Assembly: GCF_023100945.1 (NCBI RefSeq)
Contig: NZ_CP064689.1
Span: 744,001 to 808,000 of the forward strand
DNA from: Bradyrhizobium sp. 200
Lineage (GTDB): Bacteria > Pseudomonadota > Alphaproteobacteria > Rhizobiales > Xanthobacteraceae
Direction: 5' to 3'
DNA: 64,000 bases
Below are positions 26,260 through 34,651 of this stretch, piece by piece. The position numbers were made by a program, and so were the translations under genes. How positions within the stretch are numbered: position 1 is the stretch's first letter; each line of letters begins with the position of its first letter. Under the pieces are notes generated by a model. That model worked only from the letters and a program-made list of their open reading frames with translations. It was not told where the DNA came from and did not search any database.

Positions 26260-27647
26260 GGCTGTTCCGCGTTCAATCGCTTCAACTCCAGCTCGCGCTG
26301 AGCCTCGCCGCGCTGTACGTCGCAGCGACTGCCATCGCGGTCGCCGGGCTCGTGTATCAGGCCTACTCGACCGCCGACGCGCTGAGCACGGAGGATTTAA
26401 ACCGCCGGGCACGCCACTTGGCGAGCCTCGTCACCGTCGACACAGCCGGAGAATACAAGGTCGAGCTTCCGGACTGGCTAGCATCGCTCTATCGGTCGGG
26501 GAGCTTTCTTTATGCCGCTCGGCACCCCGAAGGCAAAGTTGTCGCCGCATCGAACGCCGAGGTCGCCGATCTTGTATCCCGCTTGCCCGTACCCGGCGAT
26601 CAGCCGGCCTATTTCCGCTTGCGGCACTTCGGCGCCAGCGAGCGGGACTATTTCGGCCTGACCGCAGGCATCGAAAGCCGTGTCGGGCCCCTGTGGATCA
26701 CCATCGCGCGCGCGGCCGATGACGACGTCCTGGTTCAGTCGCTGCTCCGGGAGTTCATGTTCAACGTCGCTTGGCTGGTCCCGCTCGTCGTGGCCGCGAC
26801 GCTCGCCATCGGCGTGGTGGCGATTCGGCGGGGGCTGCGACCGCTGCGGCAAGCATCGGCCAAGGCGGCGACCATAGAGCCGGGAAGCATATCCATACGA
26901 TTGCCAGAGGAGAACGTTCCAAGCGAAGTTCGACCTCTCGTCGCGGCGGTAAATCAGGCACTGGACCGCCTGGAAAAGGGATTTGCGATGCAGCGCCAGT
27001 TCACGGCCAACGCGGCGCACGAACTGCGCACCCCTCTCGCGATCCTCACGACCGCCATCGAACAGCTCGCCGGCAGCCACGACGTCACCATGCTCAAGTC
27101 GGATGTCGCACGCATGAACCGCTTGGTAGAGCAACTCCTCAGAGTGGCCCGCTTGGATGCGATCGCGCTCGATGTCTCGACCCCGGTCGATCTCTGCGGC
27201 ATTGCCAAGGACGTGGTTGCGTACATGGCGCCCGTCGCGTTGGCGAACAGGCGCGTGCTCGCCGCGCAGGGCACGGAGCGACAGGTTCTCGTCAAGGGTA
27301 ATCGATATGCGATCGAGGACGCGATTCGTAACCTCATAGAGAACGCTATCACTTACGCGCCGCCCGCCAGCGAAATCGTCGTCGAGGTCGATCCGAATGG
27401 CGCCGTCAAAGTCGCCGACCGGGGTCCCGGAATCGCCGTCGATGAGCGAAACCGCATTTTCGATCGATTCTGGCGCGGCAAGGGCAGCCAGGGGCAGGGC
27501 TCGGGGCTCGGGCTCGCCATCGTGTGTGAAATCATGAAGGCCCACCACGGGAGCATCGAAGTCGGCGACAATCCGGGTGGCGGAGCCGTCTTCACCCTTG
27601 TCTTTCAAGAGTTGCACCAGACAACCACTGTATGGCAAAGCGGGTGA
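26256..27647 (+). CDS. Sensor histidine kinase (QseC/TctE type)
   Basis: A 463-residue membrane kinase: two transmembrane helices (about 13-35 and 168-190) around a periplasmic sensor of about 130 residues, a HAMP linker, the dimerisation/phospho-acceptor helix with His255 (NAAHELRTPLA), and an ATPase domain with N, G1 (DRGPGIAV), F and G2 (GSGLGLAIV) boxes. It pairs with the response regulator that it overlaps. The signal is unknown; metal or oxidative stress would suit the neighbourhood. Confidence 0.93.
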   Translation: MRLFRVQSLQLQLALSLAALYVAATAIAVAGLVYQAYSTADALSTEDLNRRARHLASLVTVDTAGEYKVELPDWLASLYRSGSFLYAARHPEGKVVAASNAEVADLVSRLPVPGDQPAYFRLRHFGASERDYFGLTAGIESRVGPLWITIARAADDDVLVQSLLREFMFNVAWLVPLVVAATLAIGVVAIRRGLRPLRQASAKAATIEPGSISIRLPEENVPSEVRPLVAAVNQALDRLEKGFAMQRQFTANAAHELRTPLAILTTAIEQLAGSHDVTMLKSDVARMNRLVEQLLRVARLDAIALDVSTPVDLCGIAKDVVAYMAPVALANRRVLAAQGTERQVLVKGNRYAIEDAIRNLIENAITYAPPASEIVVEVDPNGAVKVADRGPGIAVDERNRIFDRFWRGKGSQGQGSGLGLAIVCEIMKAHHGSIEVGDNPGGGAVFTLVFQELHQTTTVWQSG

Positions 27648-27673
27648 CAATTGCGCCGGGCTAATCGTGCTGA

Positions 27674-27856
27674 AACGCTGGTCCTGGCAGCGCGTGCCCG
27701 CTGGCCTGGACACTGCCTGACAAAGCCGTACTCGATCCGGGCCTACGCCTTCATAGCATCGAGTACCGTCTCCCGCATAAGCAGCCCGAAATCCTCGCAC
27801 AATGGGAAGATGCTCTGCGCAAAGCCGGGCTACCGGAACAATCAGCGCATCGTTGA
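27674..27856 (+). pseudogene. Orphan coding fragment
   Basis: Sixty open codons with normal host codon use and no start codon reading: TLPDKAVLDPGLRLHSIEYR, then a helical EILAQWEDALRKAGLPEQ end. It looks like the C-terminus of a lost gene; I cannot name the family. Confidence 0.35.
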
Positions 27857-27904
27857 CCCGTGTTGCACGGCGGAAGAAGTACTTACCGCGCCGTCGGCTG
27901 CTGA

Positions 27905-28013
27905 TGGCACCTTTGAGACATGCCGATTGTTTTGAGCAATGTCCGCTTTCAGGGGTAACTCGGAAGACATTCGCTCACGCTGAGTTCTTCTCAGTTTGAC
28001 CCGTTTCCGACAT
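27905..28013 (+). repeat. Dispersed 105-bp repeat, copy a
   Basis: Begins GGCACCTTTGAGACATGCCG, then a variable stretch, ATGTCCGCTTTC, AGGGGTAACTCGGAAGAC, and ends near TTTGACCCGTTTCCGACAT. Other copies are at 29,929, 32,374, 36,104, 37,685, 38,261 and 39,511. Confidence 0.7.
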
Positions 28014-28126
28014 GGAGCCGAAATGCCAGGCTCAAGGCGGCTCTAGTCACCGGGCGCTTGCAAGAATGAAAACACCCAACCACGCCAAGAGATTGGCGCG
28101 AGTATTGCCGGCGCCGTCCTTGGTCG

Positions 28127-28486
28127 TCACCACAACAGGCGATTCGAGAGGCGCTCTGGGTCCTGCTCGAACGACTGCTTGCAGTGTGGACATCGGCAAA
28201 AACTGAAAACTTGACCTTTGTATTCAAGCTCGACTGTGGATGCGAGCGGTATTTCGCCCAGGCACGCAGGGCAAATCGCAATTTGATAGACTCTCCGTTC
28301 GTACTCCTGCAACAGCCTTCTGGAGTCGGCGGCAAACACGTCGACGCAACCCTGGCAGCAGAATAGATACTCCCGCCCATTGTAGGGATGCGCGACAACC
28401 TTATCCTTGCCGATGCCCAACCTCACAAGTGAGCATCCACACGCCGCACAGATCGGAGTCCTTGGGGGAGTGTTGATGGGCATCAT
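28127..28486 (-). CDS. Cys-rich metal-binding protein, TRASH/zinc-ribbon type
   Basis: A 119-residue protein with four Cys pairs. The first half (CAACGCSL ... LFCCQGC) resembles a TRASH/YHS metal-binding unit, and the second (CPACLGEI ... FCRCPHC) a zinc ribbon. It is the last gene of the mercury cluster, 3 bp after the preceding one. Binding of soft metals such as Hg is plausible from the cysteines and location; the function is otherwise unknown. Confidence 0.75.
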   Translation of the reverse strand: MMPINTPPRTPICAACGCSLVRLGIGKDKVVAHPYNGREYLFCCQGCVDVFAADSRRLLQEYERRVYQIAICPACLGEIPLASTVELEYKGQVFSFCRCPHCKQSFEQDPERLSNRLLW

Positions 28487-28489
28487 CCT

Positions 28490-28717
28490 CTAGCCCCCGC
28501 AGCAGGAAGCCGCGCCGGCCTCACCGGAACGCTCGGCCTGAATCGGTGGACACGGCACCGAGCCATAGGAACAGAACACGCAACAATCACCCGATTTCGG
28601 CTTTAGTTTTGTGCCGCAGCCGGTGCATTCATAGAAGAACTGACAGGCATCGGTTGGCATGGTCTCCGTTTTTTCAACGGCGCAATGCGGACAGGTAATG
28701 GTCGATTGAAAGTGCAT
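28490..28717 (-). CDS. Cys-rich GDCCVFCSYG-type mercury-cluster protein
   Basis: A 75-residue protein with eleven cysteines, including CPHC, CTGCG, the motif GDCCVFCSYGSVPCPPIQ and a CC end. The GDCCVFCSYGS motif marks a small protein family that I know from mer loci. The ATG at 28,717 is chosen because the matching protein begins there; it lies 4 bp after the merP stop. It probably binds Hg(II) or another soft metal in the cytosol. Confidence 0.8.
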   Translation of the reverse strand: MHFQSTITCPHCAVEKTETMPTDACQFFYECTGCGTKLKPKSGDCCVFCSYGSVPCPPIQAERSGEAGAASCCGG

Positions 28718-28721
28718 CGGA

Positions 28722-29006
28722 TCAGCCTTTGGGTGAGGACGGATAACCCGCATCGGTGGTCGCCGTTGTCAGTTGGTTCACATCGGCTTTGGCGTCATCA
28801 TAGGTGACAATGGCCGTCTTGTCCTTGAAGGACACCGCAACCTTGGCAACGCCGGGAACGGCTTCCAAGCTGCCTTTCACGATGGAGGGGCAGGCCGCGC
28901 AATCCATGTTCTTTACGGCCAAGGTGATCGTTCTATCCCCGGCCATCACCGACGACGACGCGACGATGCCGACGGCCAAAGCTGCGTAGGCGAGAGGCTT
29001 ATTCAT
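28722..29006 (-). CDS. merP: Periplasmic mercury-binding protein MerP
   Basis: A 94-residue protein with a signal peptide (AYAALAVGIVASSSVMA) and a heavy-metal-associated domain with the metal motif NMDCAACPS (Cys36 and Cys39). Length is typical of MerP. It collects Hg(II) in the periplasm and passes it to MerT. It lies 13 bp after merT; GGAGATTCCCC precedes its ATG. Confidence 0.92.
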   Translation of the reverse strand: MNKPLAYAALAVGIVASSSVMAGDRTITLAVKNMDCAACPSIVKGSLEAVPGVAKVAVSFKDKTAIVTYDDAKADVNQLTTATTDAGYPSSPKG

Positions 29007-29019
29007 GGGGAATCTCCAG

Positions 29020-29400
29020 TCATGAGTTGAGAAAGAGCGGTGCGAGGAAGTCAAGACCGAGTGCAGCGACGACGAGGATCGTTGCGAGGATGAGGCTTGC
29101 CTTGACGATCTGGTTCGGAAGCGGGCGCGCGCACGCCTCGCCGCAGGCTCGCGTTGATGATCGGTGGACCAGCCAATAGCCGTATCCAAGAAACGCGAGC
29201 GTCGCGGCGATGAAGTAAGGCTGATAGGGAGCGAGCCGCGTGAAAATGCCGATCCATGCCCCGCTGACTCCGAGGCCGAATAGCACGAGGGGCAAAATGC
29301 AACACGACGACGCCGCGAGCGCTCCAAGGAGGCCGCCCGCCGCCACCAGGTTTTGCCGCCGCTGGTTGTCGGCGACGTGATCCGCCTGATTGATTTTCAT
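29020..29400 (-). CDS. merT: Mercuric transport protein MerT
   Basis: A 126-residue inner-membrane protein with three transmembrane helices. The Cys pair Cys33-Cys34 lies in the first helix (ASSCCILPLVLFGLG), and the second pair Cys86/Cys90 lies in the cytosolic loop (TRACGEACARP). This is the standard MerT layout. It imports Hg(II) received from MerP. Divergent from merR across the operator at 29,415-29,435. Confidence 0.93.
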   Translation of the reverse strand: MKINQADHVADNQRRQNLVAAGGLLGALAASSCCILPLVLFGLGVSGAWIGIFTRLAPYQPYFIAATLAFLGYGYWLVHRSSTRACGEACARPLPNQIVKASLILATILVVAALGLDFLAPLFLNS

Positions 29401-29414
29401 GGGCTAAACCATGC

Positions 29415-29435
29415 ATCCTGTAGCAACTACAGGAT
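29415..29435. promoter_or_regulatory. MerR operator between merT and merR
   Basis: A perfect inverted repeat, ATCCTGTAG / CTACAGGAT with a 3-bp centre. Read toward merT it sits between TTGATC and CATGGT, which are 19 bp apart, the unusually long spacer that MerR-type activators act on. Position and symmetry agree with a MerR site. Confidence 0.75.
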
Positions 29436-29449
29436 CAAGGGACAATTCC

Positions 29450-29884
29450 ATGAGCGCCATCACGTCGCCGCGAGCCGAAAACATCTCGATCGGTGAACTT
29501 TCCAAGCTCAGCGGCGTGAACATTGAAACCATCCGCTATTATGAGCGGATCAAAATGCTGCCGGCGCCGCCCCGAACAGCGACCGGGCGGCGGGTCTACG
29601 GGCCAGCCGAAAAACGGACATTGGCGTTCATCCGGCGTTCCCGAGACCTGGGGTTCACTCTTGAGGAGATACGCGCCTTGCTGGACCTTGGCGGGCCAGA
29701 GCGCGCTTCGTGTGCCGACGTGTACAAGATTGCCAGCGCACATCTGGCGAAAGTTCGTGGCAAACTCTCTGACCTCGCCAAACTCGAAGCAATCTTGGCG
29801 GAAACGGTTGCCGGTTGCTCTAGCGGCGCCGCCCCCGACTGCCCGGTGCTCGATGTTCTCGATGCCGGCAGGCAGAGCGATTAG
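29450..29884 (+). CDS. merR: Mercury-responsive regulator MerR
   Basis: A 144-residue MerR-family regulator: winged helix-turn-helix (ISIGELSKLSGVNIETIRYYE), coupling helix, and three cysteines at 88, 123 and 131. The spacing C-X34-C-X7-C is almost that of Tn501 MerR (C-X34-C-X8-C), which bind Hg(II) across the dimer. The ATG at 29,450 is the natural start before the HTH. It should repress and activate the divergent merT promoter. Confidence 0.92.
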   Translation: MSAITSPRAENISIGELSKLSGVNIETIRYYERIKMLPAPPRTATGRRVYGPAEKRTLAFIRRSRDLGFTLEEIRALLDLGGPERASCADVYKIASAHLAKVRGKLSDLAKLEAILAETVAGCSSGAAPDCPVLDVLDAGRQSD

Positions 29885-29928
29885 ACTTAGCCGATGTCTG
29901 ACGCTTCGGTTTGTGCAAGTCCGCAGTT

Positions 29929-30035
29929 GGCACCTTTCGGACCTGCCGATCCTCGCAGCGAGCGTCGGCCATGAGGGGTAAAGCGGAAGTGGCTCGGACA
30001 TAGCTAAACCGACGCGATTGACCACCCATTACGGA
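29929..30035 (+). repeat. Dispersed 105-bp repeat, copy b
   Basis: A diverged copy: GGCACCTTTCGGACCTGCCG, then GGGGTAAAGCGGAAGTGG and CGACGCGATTGACC near the end. It lies behind merR. Confidence 0.6.
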
Positions 30036-30098
30036 CTCGATCCGGATCGGCATGCTACCCGAAGGTTGACGGCGCACGATTCCTCTCGGGCGATACGT

Positions 30099-30866
30099 TT
30101 AGCTGCTCTTGAAGTATCCGCTGAAAATGCGGCGAAGTATCTCACCGCCATTCGACTCAAAGCAGCGCCCATGGCTGAGAATGATCCGTTCCGGCTCCCA
30201 TGAGAGGATTCGCTCAATAACCGCCTTTGATTTCTTATTCTGCAACAAGAGCGGGAGACGAATGCCGAAGAATATTTGACCGCGAGGGTAGTACATGCCC
30301 GTGAGCCGTACCGCGAACCGCCACGGCTGACTGATCTTGTTTAGCTCGATGTTGATAATCGTGTCAGCAAGTATGAGCGTCCTCGAAGCTTTATGAAAGA
30401 AGACGAATTCTCCAAAAATGCCGCCCGGAATCGCAATTTGATCGATTTCATCGGCCCATTGCTCCGGTGCCTCCGCGCCAAGGTCCATTTTGAATTCCAC
30501 GTCGATGCCCCGTGCGCGTGCGCGCTGGCGTGCGTGCGGCGAGGCCCAGGTGACAGCGTCCGGAAATGCCCGTGACCATTCGCCGATGTGCGCGTAATGA
30601 AATTGGTTTGGTGATACGAGGTGGCGTATCGTGCCCACCGACTGCAGGTGTTTCGCAAGCGCCGCATCGAACGCGATGGGCGAATGGAGGAGCAGATCGC
30701 CGCTCCTGAGCTGCACCACAGTCATGCGGGTCGTGAACGGCAGCGGGAGCCTCACTCCGGCCATCCTCAAATACTCGATCGGACCATCGACGATACCAAT
30801 GCGAGGAGCGAAGGGCTTATATTCGTTAATTGGTTCGTAAAGGGAGGGAACTTGGGCGCCGGACAT
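30099..30866 (-). CDS. DUF4336-type protein (MBL-like)
   Basis: About 255 residues from the ATG at 30,866. Sequence resembles DUF4336 proteins: metallo-beta-lactamase-like with segments VQLRSGDLLLHSPIAFD, HLVSPNQFHYAHIGEW, LILADTIINIE and the late ILSHG. The usual MBL HxHxDH motif is not complete, as is normal in this family. Located after arsM on the same strand; no link to arsenic is known to me. Confidence 0.7.
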   Translation of the reverse strand: MSGAQVPSLYEPINEYKPFAPRIGIVDGPIEYLRMAGVRLPLPFTTRMTVVQLRSGDLLLHSPIAFDAALAKHLQSVGTIRHLVSPNQFHYAHIGEWSRAFPDAVTWASPHARQRARARGIDVEFKMDLGAEAPEQWADEIDQIAIPGGIFGEFVFFHKASRTLILADTIINIELNKISQPWRFAVRLTGMYYPRGQIFFGIRLPLLLQNKKSKAVIERILSWEPERIILSHGRCFESNGGEILRRIFSGYFKSS

Positions 30867-31098
30867 TCTTGTATCCGTATGATGGAATGCGGCAGAGGCC
30901 CCGATCACTCTTGATCATCATATCCGTCCGCTCTTCCGACAGAAGTAAGCACACCAGCTCCAGAGCTTGAACGGCCGAGGCGGACGGTCAAATCGACGCG
31001 AAAGGCTGGAGTCCGTGGAGGGTATCTCAATTCCTGCTGTGGTGGTTGTCCCCTCGGTCCACGCCCGGTCGATCATGCAAGCCCCACTCATAGGTGCC

Positions 31099-31914
31099 TC
31101 ATGTGAGAGCGGCAGCAGGATGGGCCGGTTTTACTGCACGGATGAACGCGCCCATGAATTTGCCGTCAACCTCCCGAGCAATCGCGTCTACATCAATGCC
31201 TTTGCCAGCGAGGAATTCACGCGCGTCGGCAATTCGGTAGACCCGGGTGGGTTCGATGCTGGCGCCCTCGAAGCCTGCGGCCTTCAGCTTGGATCGGTAT
31301 TCACCTTCCTCAAGGGCGCCTGCGATACAGCCGACCCAAAGCAGCATCCCGTGCCGGAGCTGCTCGGGCACCTGCCCTCGCGTCACGACATCAGAGACCA
31401 CAAAACGACCACCGGGCTTCAGCACCCGAAACGCTTCACGGAGAACTTGATCCTTGTCAGCCGATAGGTTGATCACGCAATTCGAGATGATCACGTCGAC
31501 CGAACTATCCGGTAAGGGGATGCGTTCGATTTCTCCCTTTAGAAACTCGACGTTTTGAGCGCCGGCCCGTTTTTGGTTCTCGCGTGCGAGGGCAAGCATC
31601 TCGTCGGTCATATCAAGGCCGTATGCTTTGCCGGATGGGCCGACCCGGCGTGCGGACAGGAGAACGTCGATGCCGCCGCCTGACCCAAGGTCTAGGACCG
31701 TTTCCCCTTCCTTCAATTCGGCCAGCGCAGTCGGATTACCGCAGCCGAGGGAAGTGAGAACTGCTGCTTCGGGCAGATCCCCGGTCTCCCGGTCGGAGTA
31801 AAGGTTAGAGGTGATTGGGCTAGCGCCCTCCAATGCCGATGTCCCGCAACAGGAGCTCGCACGCAATGCAGCTTGGCCATATTGTTGGCGGACGGCTTCC
31901 TTGATCTCTGTCAT
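31099..31914 (-). CDS. arsM: Arsenite S-adenosylmethionine methyltransferase ArsM
   Basis: A 271-residue methyltransferase with the ArsM features: N-terminal Cys pair (ASSCCGTS, Cys22-Cys23), SAM-binding GEILDLGSGGG-like motif (ETVLDLGSGGGIDVLLSA), and the later cysteines in IISNCVINLS and GCIAGAL which correspond to the As(III)-binding residues. It methylates As(III) to mono- and dimethyl products. It follows arsR by 36 bp on the same strand and is presumably derepressed by arsenite. Confidence 0.93.
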   Translation of the reverse strand: MTEIKEAVRQQYGQAALRASSCCGTSALEGASPITSNLYSDRETGDLPEAAVLTSLGCGNPTALAELKEGETVLDLGSGGGIDVLLSARRVGPSGKAYGLDMTDEMLALARENQKRAGAQNVEFLKGEIERIPLPDSSVDVIISNCVINLSADKDQVLREAFRVLKPGGRFVVSDVVTRGQVPEQLRHGMLLWVGCIAGALEEGEYRSKLKAAGFEGASIEPTRVYRIADAREFLAGKGIDVDAIAREVDGKFMGAFIRAVKPAHPAAALT

Positions 31915-31950
31915 TTGAACCTCCTCGACAGCAAATATCCGCTCGGCCCT

Positions 31951-32292
31951 TCAGGCGGGCACTCTTCGCTTCCGAATGGGTTTATCTTCCGTCACACGCA
32001 CACTTGCAGCGCCGCCGCAGCAGTTTTCAGTGAGATAGCTGAGCAGCGAATTCATTGTCTCGTATTGAGCCGCGTAGATCATCGAGCGGCCTTCGCGGCG
32101 CACACTGACAAGCCCCGCCATCCTGAGCCGATCAAAATGGAAAGTCAGGGTATTTGGGGCGAGATCGAGAGCAGCTGACATCGCACCTGCTGACATGCCC
32201 TCAGGACCGGCCTGCACCAGTAGCCGGAATACATCTAGCCGACTATCTTGAGCCAGGGCAGCCAAAGCCCCTACGGCATCGGTCTTTTTCAT
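31951..32292 (-). CDS. arsR: ArsR-family repressor of the arsenic unit
   Basis: A 113-residue winged-helix repressor (GAMSAALDLAPNTLTFHFDRLRMAGLV is the DNA-binding part). A vicinal Cys pair lies near the C-terminus (LTENCCGG), typical of the type of ArsR with C-terminal arsenite ligands. It is the first gene of the arsR-arsM unit. AT-rich sequence with repeated ATTTCAAT lies directly upstream of its start (32,295-32,345) and may hold the operator. Confidence 0.9.
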   Translation of the reverse strand: MKKTDAVGALAALAQDSRLDVFRLLVQAGPEGMSAGAMSAALDLAPNTLTFHFDRLRMAGLVSVRREGRSMIYAAQYETMNSLLSYLTENCCGGAASVRVTEDKPIRKRRVPA

Positions 32293-32373
32293 ATTTCAAT
32301 GAGTATGGAAATGATGGGGCGGCGTCAAGTGATATTTCAATGTTCATTGAAAGGTTCGCAAAGTCGCCTTTTG

Positions 32374-32483
32374 GGCACCTTTGAGACATATGGCGACCGG
32401 TCCCGACGATGTCCGTTTTCTGGGGAAGACCGGAAGTAGTAGGCCGACGACCCGAAATGACGCGATTGACCCGAAGCCGACAT
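32374..32483 (+). repeat. Dispersed 105-bp repeat, copy c
   Basis: One of the best preserved copies: GGCACCTTTGAGACAT start, GATGTCCGTTTTCTGGGG, GACCGGAAGTAG, GAAATGACGCGATTGACCCG, ending at GACAT. Confidence 0.75.
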
Positions 32484-32528
32484 AGGTCGGAATGAAATCC
32501 CCTTAGCGCAGCAGTTCCCTCCGCGGCG

Positions 32529-33260
32529 TCATCCGGGGATGATTTGATCGGTTTGACGGCGCATGATGTCGTAGCATTCGCAGGACGCTTGCTTGAGACG
32601 CCCCCTATCGATTTCGATCAAGCCCCGCCGATCTGATCTGATGGCACCCAAGGCGCGGAGTTTGGCAATCTCCAGTGTCACGGTCGTTCGTCGCACCCCG
32701 AGCAACTGTGAAAGCGTCTCCTGAGTTAATGATAGGATGTTGCCTTCCGTCCGATCGTGCAGGTGAAGCAGCCACCGGGCCATGCGAGCCTCGACGGGGT
32801 GCAGCCCATTGCAGGCTGCGACGTGCTGGAACTGCATGAGTATCGACCTCGTGTGCGCCTGGACCACATGTCTGATGGCGCTGCTTCCCATGTAGGCTGC
32901 TTGAAAACGCTCTACGGAGATTTGCGATGCGGTGCCGCCCACCCGCACGACCGCGGTCACGGACGACAGGGAGGAGTTTTCCCCCAGCACCGAGAGCGCA
33001 CCGAGGGCTCCCTCGCGCCCGATCACGGCGGTTGCAATCGTTTCCCCGTTCGGCAGGCCGAGCATGAAGGAGATGGCGCCGGTATGGGGAAAGTAAACAC
33101 GGTCGCGTCGATCTCCCGATCGCGCTACCACGGCATCCTGTTCAAGTGATATCTTCTGGAGATGCGGCGCGAGCAATGCGAGGTCTTTCGACGGCAATGT
33201 AGCTAGGAGACGATTACCGACGCTGGCAGGGCGCTCCATCATGCGAGCCGCCGAGCCCAT
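32529..33260 (-). CDS. Crp/Fnr-family regulator
   Basis: A 243-residue regulator: cupin-like sensor domain (about 15-130) and a C-terminal helix-turn-helix (LSLTQETLSQLLGVRRTTVTLEI). The sensor lacks the cAMP-binding Arg/Ser motif and the Fnr cysteines, so the ligand is unknown. It belongs to the large group of short Crp/Fnr proteins common in Bradyrhizobium. Another start at MMERPAS (33,242) is possible. Confidence 0.85.
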   Translation of the reverse strand: MGSAARMMERPASVGNRLLATLPSKDLALLAPHLQKISLEQDAVVARSGDRRDRVYFPHTGAISFMLGLPNGETIATAVIGREGALGALSVLGENSSLSSVTAVVRVGGTASQISVERFQAAYMGSSAIRHVVQAHTRSILMQFQHVAACNGLHPVEARMARWLLHLHDRTEGNILSLTQETLSQLLGVRRTTVTLEIAKLRALGAIRSDRRGLIEIDRGRLKQASCECYDIMRRQTDQIIPG

Positions 33261-33776
33261 ATCTCAACTTTCATCATGCTGATTGGAACGCCATACGGGG
33301 TCGAAATTGAGGAGGTTCCCGCGATACCTACGGACGGGGCCCCTTGCTGGGAAGCCGTCTAAGACCGCCTTGTCAAGCGGAAAACTTAAGCAAGTACCTC
33401 CAATTCGTCACCGAGCTGTAGATCAAATTGGGAGTCGCCTTTTGGCCCTTCTGCGACCTCGGGTGATGTCTGCATTTCCCCCGCTGTTGAAGCTTGCGGA
33501 GTCCTAGACCTCGCATCGGCTGCGCGCTGCCCAGATCGCGCGCTCCTTTCAAAGCATTCCAATCAAAATAAAGAGCCCGACCTCGGCCAGGAAAGTGACG
33601 CTCATGATCGCGACCGTAAGGAATACGTCGCTCGCCGATAGAGGGTTCATGAATGTCTCGCATCTTGCCCCGGCCGAAATCCATGAACCGGTCATGCAGC
33701 TTGCGCCTGAAGACCGCCGGGACCGAGACAAGGTCAACAAAGCCGTTCGCCGTTGGGGTACTTCCGGGAGCCTGCG
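33261..33776. other. Intergenic region, no intact gene
   Basis: About 515 bp. The only coding-like element is a 33-codon frame on the - strand (33,650-33,549) with a strong transmembrane helix (SDVFLTVAIMSVTFLAEVG). It could be a tiny membrane protein but has no good ribosome site. Confidence 0.35.
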
Positions 33777-33971
33777 CTACGACGGCGCGGTCCGGATGCC
33801 CGGCTCGTCGACCCAGGCTTCCCGCGCGAACCACGCGTGATCGGTGCGGCAGATCGGACAACGGGTGCGCGAGAAAAACACCGCGCGGCGTCCAAAGCTC
33901 TCGCGGTCAGTCTTGATGCCGGTGGGAATCGCATGTCCGGTTTGCGGACATTTGACCATGACCATACCCAT
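33777..33971 (-). CDS. Small zinc-ribbon-like protein
   Basis: A 64-residue protein with a Cys pattern MVKCPQTGHAIPTGI ... RCPICRTDHAW, i.e. one Cys, then CPIC plus His, a likely small zinc site. An AAAGGAGGG ribosome site precedes the ATG at 33,971. Such short proteins recur in rhizobial genomes; function unknown. Confidence 0.7.
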   Translation of the reverse strand: MGMVMVKCPQTGHAIPTGIKTDRESFGRRAVFFSRTRCPICRTDHAWFAREAWVDEPGIRTAPS

Positions 33972-34183
33972 GTCGCCCTCCTTTGCGTTGGTCGTCATTG
34001 TATTTGCAGAAAAGCACCGGCCGGTTGGAATGCGCCTCTTGTCGGTGCGGGGTACTTGGGGGGCATCGCGCACCTCGTTGGTCGAGCATGGGGCAGTAGG
34101 GGCGTGCTCGCTCAGCTGGGCTTGTTCCAACCAGCCGGATCCCTCCTCAAACGAATCTGAATGTGAAATTGAGCGCGCTTTTT

Positions 34184-34651
34184 TTAGCCGCCTTGGTGGA
34201 GAACCCTGGTGAAGTGCTTCCTGATCGGCTCACCCGTTTCCGTCGCGAGCTTCTGGGCAAGCGCCCACAATTCCTTGTTCTGGTCAGAGGCGGTGTCGAA
34301 CGCCTTGCGCGCTTGCGCCGCCGACAATGTATAGACATCGGTCGCTGACTTGCTGCCGAACAGATGGACGAAGAAATCGAGCGCAGAAGCGGCATTGGCG
34401 TTTGAGATTTCGAACACCTTGAGCCCGTAGTCGGTCATGCATCTCGCATTGCTCGAATAGGTCTCACGCAGCGCCTGTGTCATCTCTTCCGATGCGGCCT
34501 TGATCTTCTCGCAGCCTTCCCGTGCGCGGGCGAGGCCTTGCTCGGCAAGCTCGCGCCCGACGCCAGGCAACGTGACCTTCGAGAAATCCAACCATGGCAT
34601 CCCAAAAACGTTCGTTCCGTTCGGCGGCAATTTCATTTGGCTTTCACTCAC
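34184..34651 (-). CDS. Phasin-family protein
   Basis: A 155-residue all-helical protein with the phasin_2 layout (long amphipathic helices, LREKAEKA-like LARAREGCEKIKAASEEMTQ, FEISNANAASALDFFVHLFG). Phasins coat polyhydroxybutyrate granules. It is a single gene with an AT-rich promoter region upstream. Whether a PHB pathway lies nearby cannot be seen in the window. Confidence 0.88.
   Translation of the reverse strand: MSESQMKLPPNGTNVFGMPWLDFSKVTLPGVGRELAEQGLARAREGCEKIKAASEEMTQALRETYSSNARCMTDYGLKVFEISNANAASALDFFVHLFGSKSATDVYTLSAAQARKAFDTASDQNKELWALAQKLATETGEPIRKHFTRVLHQGG

Larger units (their letters stand above)
27648..28126. other. Intergenic region with gene fragment and dispersed repeat
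   Basis: About 480 bp between the histidine kinase and the mercury cluster. It contains the orphan coding fragment (27,674-27,856) and the first copy of the dispersed repeat (27,905-28,013). No intact gene is visible. Confidence 0.5.

Noticed and set aside
28722..29327. A 201-residue version of MerP
   Set aside because: The upstream part is antisense-like Arg/Ser sequence over merT; the MerP signal peptide starts at 29,006.
33373..33861. A 162-codon - frame near the zinc-ribbon gene
   Set aside because: No ribosome site, no family-like sequence, and it overlaps the better supported 64-aa gene.
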